Origin: Desulfuromonadales bacterium
Lineage (GTDB): Bacteria > Desulfobacterota > Desulfuromonadia > Desulfuromonadales > UBA2294
Direction of reading: 5' to 3'
DNA: 10,182 nt
NCBI GenBank assembly: GCA_030591795.1
Contig: JAUVAJ010000028.1
Span: 1-10,182, forward strand
In this document: one piece after another, positions 7,103 to 10,182 of the stretch
Layout: every line of letters begins with the position of its first letter
How positions within the stretch are numbered: the first letter of the stretch is position 1
Notes under the pieces: model-generated
The model's input: the letters and a program-made list of their open reading frames with translations, nothing else
What the model was told of the DNA's origin: nothing
The model's database searches: none
Translations under genes and position numbers: made by a program

Positions 7103-7629
7103 ATGTTTCGTGGTACGACAATAATCTGTGCACGGCGACCGGGTGAAGTAGCACTGGCCGGAGATGGTCAAGTCAGCCTCGGCGACACCGTGCTAAAACA
7201 TACCGGCAACAAGACCCGAAGGCTCTACAACGATAAGGTCATAGCCGGTTTTGCCGGCAGTACGGCTGATGCCTTTACGCTGTTTGAAAAATTTGACGCC
7301 AAGCTCGAGGAATTCAGCGGCAACCTGCCACGCGCGGCCGTCGCCCTGGCTCGCGACTGGCGATCCGACCGGATGCTGCGTCGGCTCGAAGCGCTGCTGA
7401 TCGTCGCTGACATCGAGACAACCCTGATTATTTCCGGCGCCGGTGATGTGATTGAACCGGATGACGGAATCGCCGCCATCGGTTCCGGCGGCAGCTATGC
7501 AACCGCTGCTGGACGTGCTTTGTTGCGCAACACCGAGCTCAACGCCCGGACAATTGCTGAAAAGGCCATTTACCTGGCGGCCGAGATCTGTGTCTACACC
7601 AATGACCGGGTAACAGTCGAGGCGTTGCC

Positions 7630-7633
<4 letters not shown>
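7103..7633 (+). CDS. hslV: HslV, proteolytic subunit of the HslVU (ClpQY) protease
   Basis: HslV is an N-terminal-threonine peptidase that forms a double hexameric ring and degrades proteins unfolded by HslU in the cytoplasm. The 176-residue product is normal in size. The start MFRG-TT implies removal of four residues to expose T5 as the catalytic nucleophile. In mature numbering, D17 (D21 here), K33 (K37) and S124 (S128 in GSGG) are all present, so the site looks active. Further signatures are GDGQVSLG (20-27), [17 protein letters not shown] (46-62) and IAAIGSGG (123-130). GGGGG (7094-7098) lies only 4 nt before the ATG, a short but usable spacing. The stop overlaps the hslU start as GTGA, the classical hslVU coupling. 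Confidence 0.97.
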
Positions 7634-8967
<1,334 letters not shown>

Positions 8968-8977
8968 TGATTTGACA

Positions 8978-9001
8978 TCGAATCGGCTCTGCCGAATTCG
9001 A
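8978..9001 (+). repeat. Stem-loop between hslU and argB
   Basis: TCGAATCGGC (8978-8987) pairs with GCCG-A-ATTCGA (8991-9001): 10 bp with one bulged A (8995) and the loop TCT. No T tract follows, so it is not a standard terminator. The position in a 52-nt intercistronic gap fits an RNA-processing or mRNA-stability element separating hslVU from argBD, or a regulator of argB translation. The preceding TTGACA (8972-8977) matches a -35 box, but no -10 is found at proper distance. Confidence 0.5.
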
Positions 9002-9006
9002 AATAT

Positions 9007-9010
9007 GGGG
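9007..9010 (+). promoter_or_regulatory. Ribosome binding site that sets the argB start
   Basis: GGGG (9007-9010) lies 9 nt before the ATG at 9020. Upstream in-frame options, TTG at 8972 and ATG at 9005, lack any purine-rich motif. The TTG form would also encode the stem-loop as protein that does not resemble ArgB. The start at 9020 gives the expected N-terminal helix. Confidence 0.65.
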
Positions 9011-9019
9011 TTTGACAAC

Positions 9020-9907
9020 ATGGAAAAGATCATCGAAAAAGCCAATGTTTTGCTTGAGGCACTCCCATGGATAAAAGAGTTCTACGGCAAAACAATTGTC
9101 ATCAAATACGGCGGCAACGCCATGGTCGAAGAACGGTTGAAGGAATCGTTTGCCCGGGATATCGTCCTGCTCAAGTACATCGGGCTGAACCCGGTTGTTG
9201 TACATGGCGGCGGTCCGCAGATCGCGCAGGTCATGGATCAGATGGGACTCAAGAGTAATTTTGTTCAAGGGATGCGGGTCACAGATTCAGCAACCATGAA
9301 CGTAGTCGAGATGGTTCTGGTCGGCCGCGTCAACAAGGAGATCGTCGGCAACATCAACCGGCACGGCGGCAAGGCCGTCGGCCTCTCTGGCAAAGATGGC
9401 AACCTGATCACCGCCCGGAAAATGGCCATGAGCACGACTAACCCCGACAGCCTGACACCGGAGATCATCGACATCGGAATGGTTGGCGAGGTCGAATCGA
9501 TTGCACCAGAGATCATCGGCGCGCTGGAGGATAATGGTTTCATCCCAATCATCGCCCCGGTCGGCATCGGCCGTGAGGGAGAAACCTACAACATCAACGC
9601 CGATCTGGTTGCCGGTAAAATAGCCGGTGCGCTGCAGGCGGAGAAACTGATCCTGCTGACTGATATTGAGGGGGTACGCGACAAAAAAGGTGAGTTGATC
9701 TCAACTATCGACCATGACCGGGTCGCCGATCTGATCGCCGATGGCACCCTCTCCGGCGGTATGATCCCGAAAGCGACCTGCTGCGTCGATGCCATCAGGG
9801 CCGGTGTCACCAAAACCCATATTGTCGATGGCAGGATGGAGCATGCCTGCCTGCTCGAAATCTTCACCGATGAGGGGATCGGCACCGAAATCGGGAGGTT
9901 TAGCTGA
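9020..9907 (+). CDS. argB: Acetylglutamate kinase
   Basis: ArgB phosphorylates N-acetyl-L-glutamate with ATP, the second step of arginine biosynthesis, in the cytoplasm. From the 9020 start the protein has 295 residues, typical of the long ArgB class. Amino-acid-kinase motifs are clear: KYGGNAM (29-35, K29), VHGGGPQI (61-68), the substrate-binding arginine in GMRVTDS (R86), [10 protein letters not shown] (121-130), [10 protein letters not shown] (191-200, D195) and SGGMIPK (245-251, K251). The N-terminal segment [20 protein letters not shown] is the extra helix found in hexameric, arginine-inhibited enzymes such as those of Thermotoga and Pseudomonas and absent from E. coli ArgB, so feedback inhibition by arginine is likely (inference). 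It overlaps argD by one base (TGATG). Confidence 0.96.
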   Translation: MEKIIEKANVLLEALPWIKEFYGKTIVIKYGGNAMVEERLKESFARDIVLLKYIGLNPVVVHGGGPQIAQVMDQMGLKSNFVQGMRVTDSATMNVVEMVLVGRVNKEIVGNINRHGGKAVGLSGKDGNLITARKMAMSTTNPDSLTPEIIDIGMVGEVESIAPEIIGALEDNGFIPIIAPVGIGREGETYNINADLVAGKIAGALQAEKLILLTDIEGVRDKKGELISTIDHDRVADLIADGTLSGGMIPKATCCVDAIRAGVTKTHIVDGRMEHACLLEIFTDEGIGTEIGRFS

Positions 9908-10182
9908 TGAGTAAAACACAACAATGGATCGACCGGGCCGACCGGGTGATCATGAAAACCTACGGCCGCTACCCGATCGTCCCGGTGCGCGGACAGGGGT
10001 GCGAACTATGGGACGCTGATGGCAAACGCTATCTCGATTTTCTCGCCGGCGTAGCGGTCAACAACCTCGGCCATTGCCACCCGGTCGTGGTCAAGGCGTT
10101 ACAGGAACAAGCAGCAACCCTGATCCACTGTTCCAACTACTATCATATTCCGCAACAGATCGAACTTGCAGAGTTGCTCTGC
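9907..10182 (+). CDS. argD: Acetylornithine aminotransferase, 5' part (cut by window end)
   Basis: ArgD is a class-III, PLP-dependent aminotransferase that converts N-acetylglutamate semialdehyde to N-acetylornithine, the fourth step of arginine synthesis. Only the first 92 residues are inside the window. They include YGRYPIVPVRGQG (19-31), the conserved GKRYLDFLAGVAVNNLGHCHP stretch (44-64, written here only as a family landmark) and HCSNYYH (77-83), all typical of ArgD. The PLP lysine lies beyond the window. The start ATG shares one base with the argB stop, and GGGAGG (9893-9898) is 8 nt upstream, so it is translated in the same operon. Related ornithine or succinyl-ornithine aminotransferases cannot be fully excluded from this fragment, but the argB linkage makes ArgD by far the best call. 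Confidence 0.93.
   Translation, partial: MSKTQQWIDRADRVIMKTYGRYPIVPVRGQGCELWDADGKRYLDFLAGVAVNNLGHCHPVVVKALQEQAATLIHCSNYYHIPQQIELAELLC

Noticed and set aside
8972..9000. TTGACA as the -35 box of an argB promoter
   Set aside because: At 16-18 nt spacing the -10 positions read AATTCG-like sequence with little resemblance to TATAAT, so a sigma-70 promoter is not supported.
8972..9019. Upstream TTG or ATG starts for argB (16 or 5 extra residues)
   Set aside because: No ribosome site precedes them, the extra residues do not resemble ArgB, and GGGG at 9007-9010 fits the ATG at 9020.

Overview
The window looks like a core-genome segment of a Gram-negative, moderately GC-rich bacterium, most likely Desulfuromonadales/Geobacterales-like (former Deltaproteobacteria). 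This rests on remembered gene order and protein character: recA followed by a pilT-family gene, recX and alaS, then hslV-hslU-argB-argD. It is not based on a database search. All ten genes are on the + strand and densely packed, with several start/stop overlaps. No tRNA, rRNA, insertion sequence, CRISPR array or prophage signal was seen.

Layout. (1) 48-2689, recA - pilT-like ATPase - recX: a compact DNA-repair operon with a type IV pilus motor ATPase gene between the recombinase and its modulator. (2) 2732-5377, alaS, 42 nt after recX. (3) 5378-5509, a non-coding stretch holding a long, imperfect, nested inverted repeat that ends in a T tract; it could be a terminator or a structured leader. 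(4) 5510-6993, a one-domain cupin translationally coupled through ATGA to a soluble receiver-histidine kinase protein. (5) 6994-7102, an intrinsic terminator, then an AT-rich probable promoter region with a small palindrome. (6) 7103-8967, hslV-hslU (GTGA overlap), the two-part HslVU protease. (7) 9020 to the window end, argB-argD (start/stop overlap), the second and fourth steps of arginine biosynthesis; argD is cut off by the window edge.

Most of the window is housekeeping. The parts least explained by known biology are the structured element at 5397-5485, the cupin/REC-kinase pair directly after it, and the divergent PilT paralogue embedded between recA and recX. No defence system or other clearly undescribed multi-gene system is visible.
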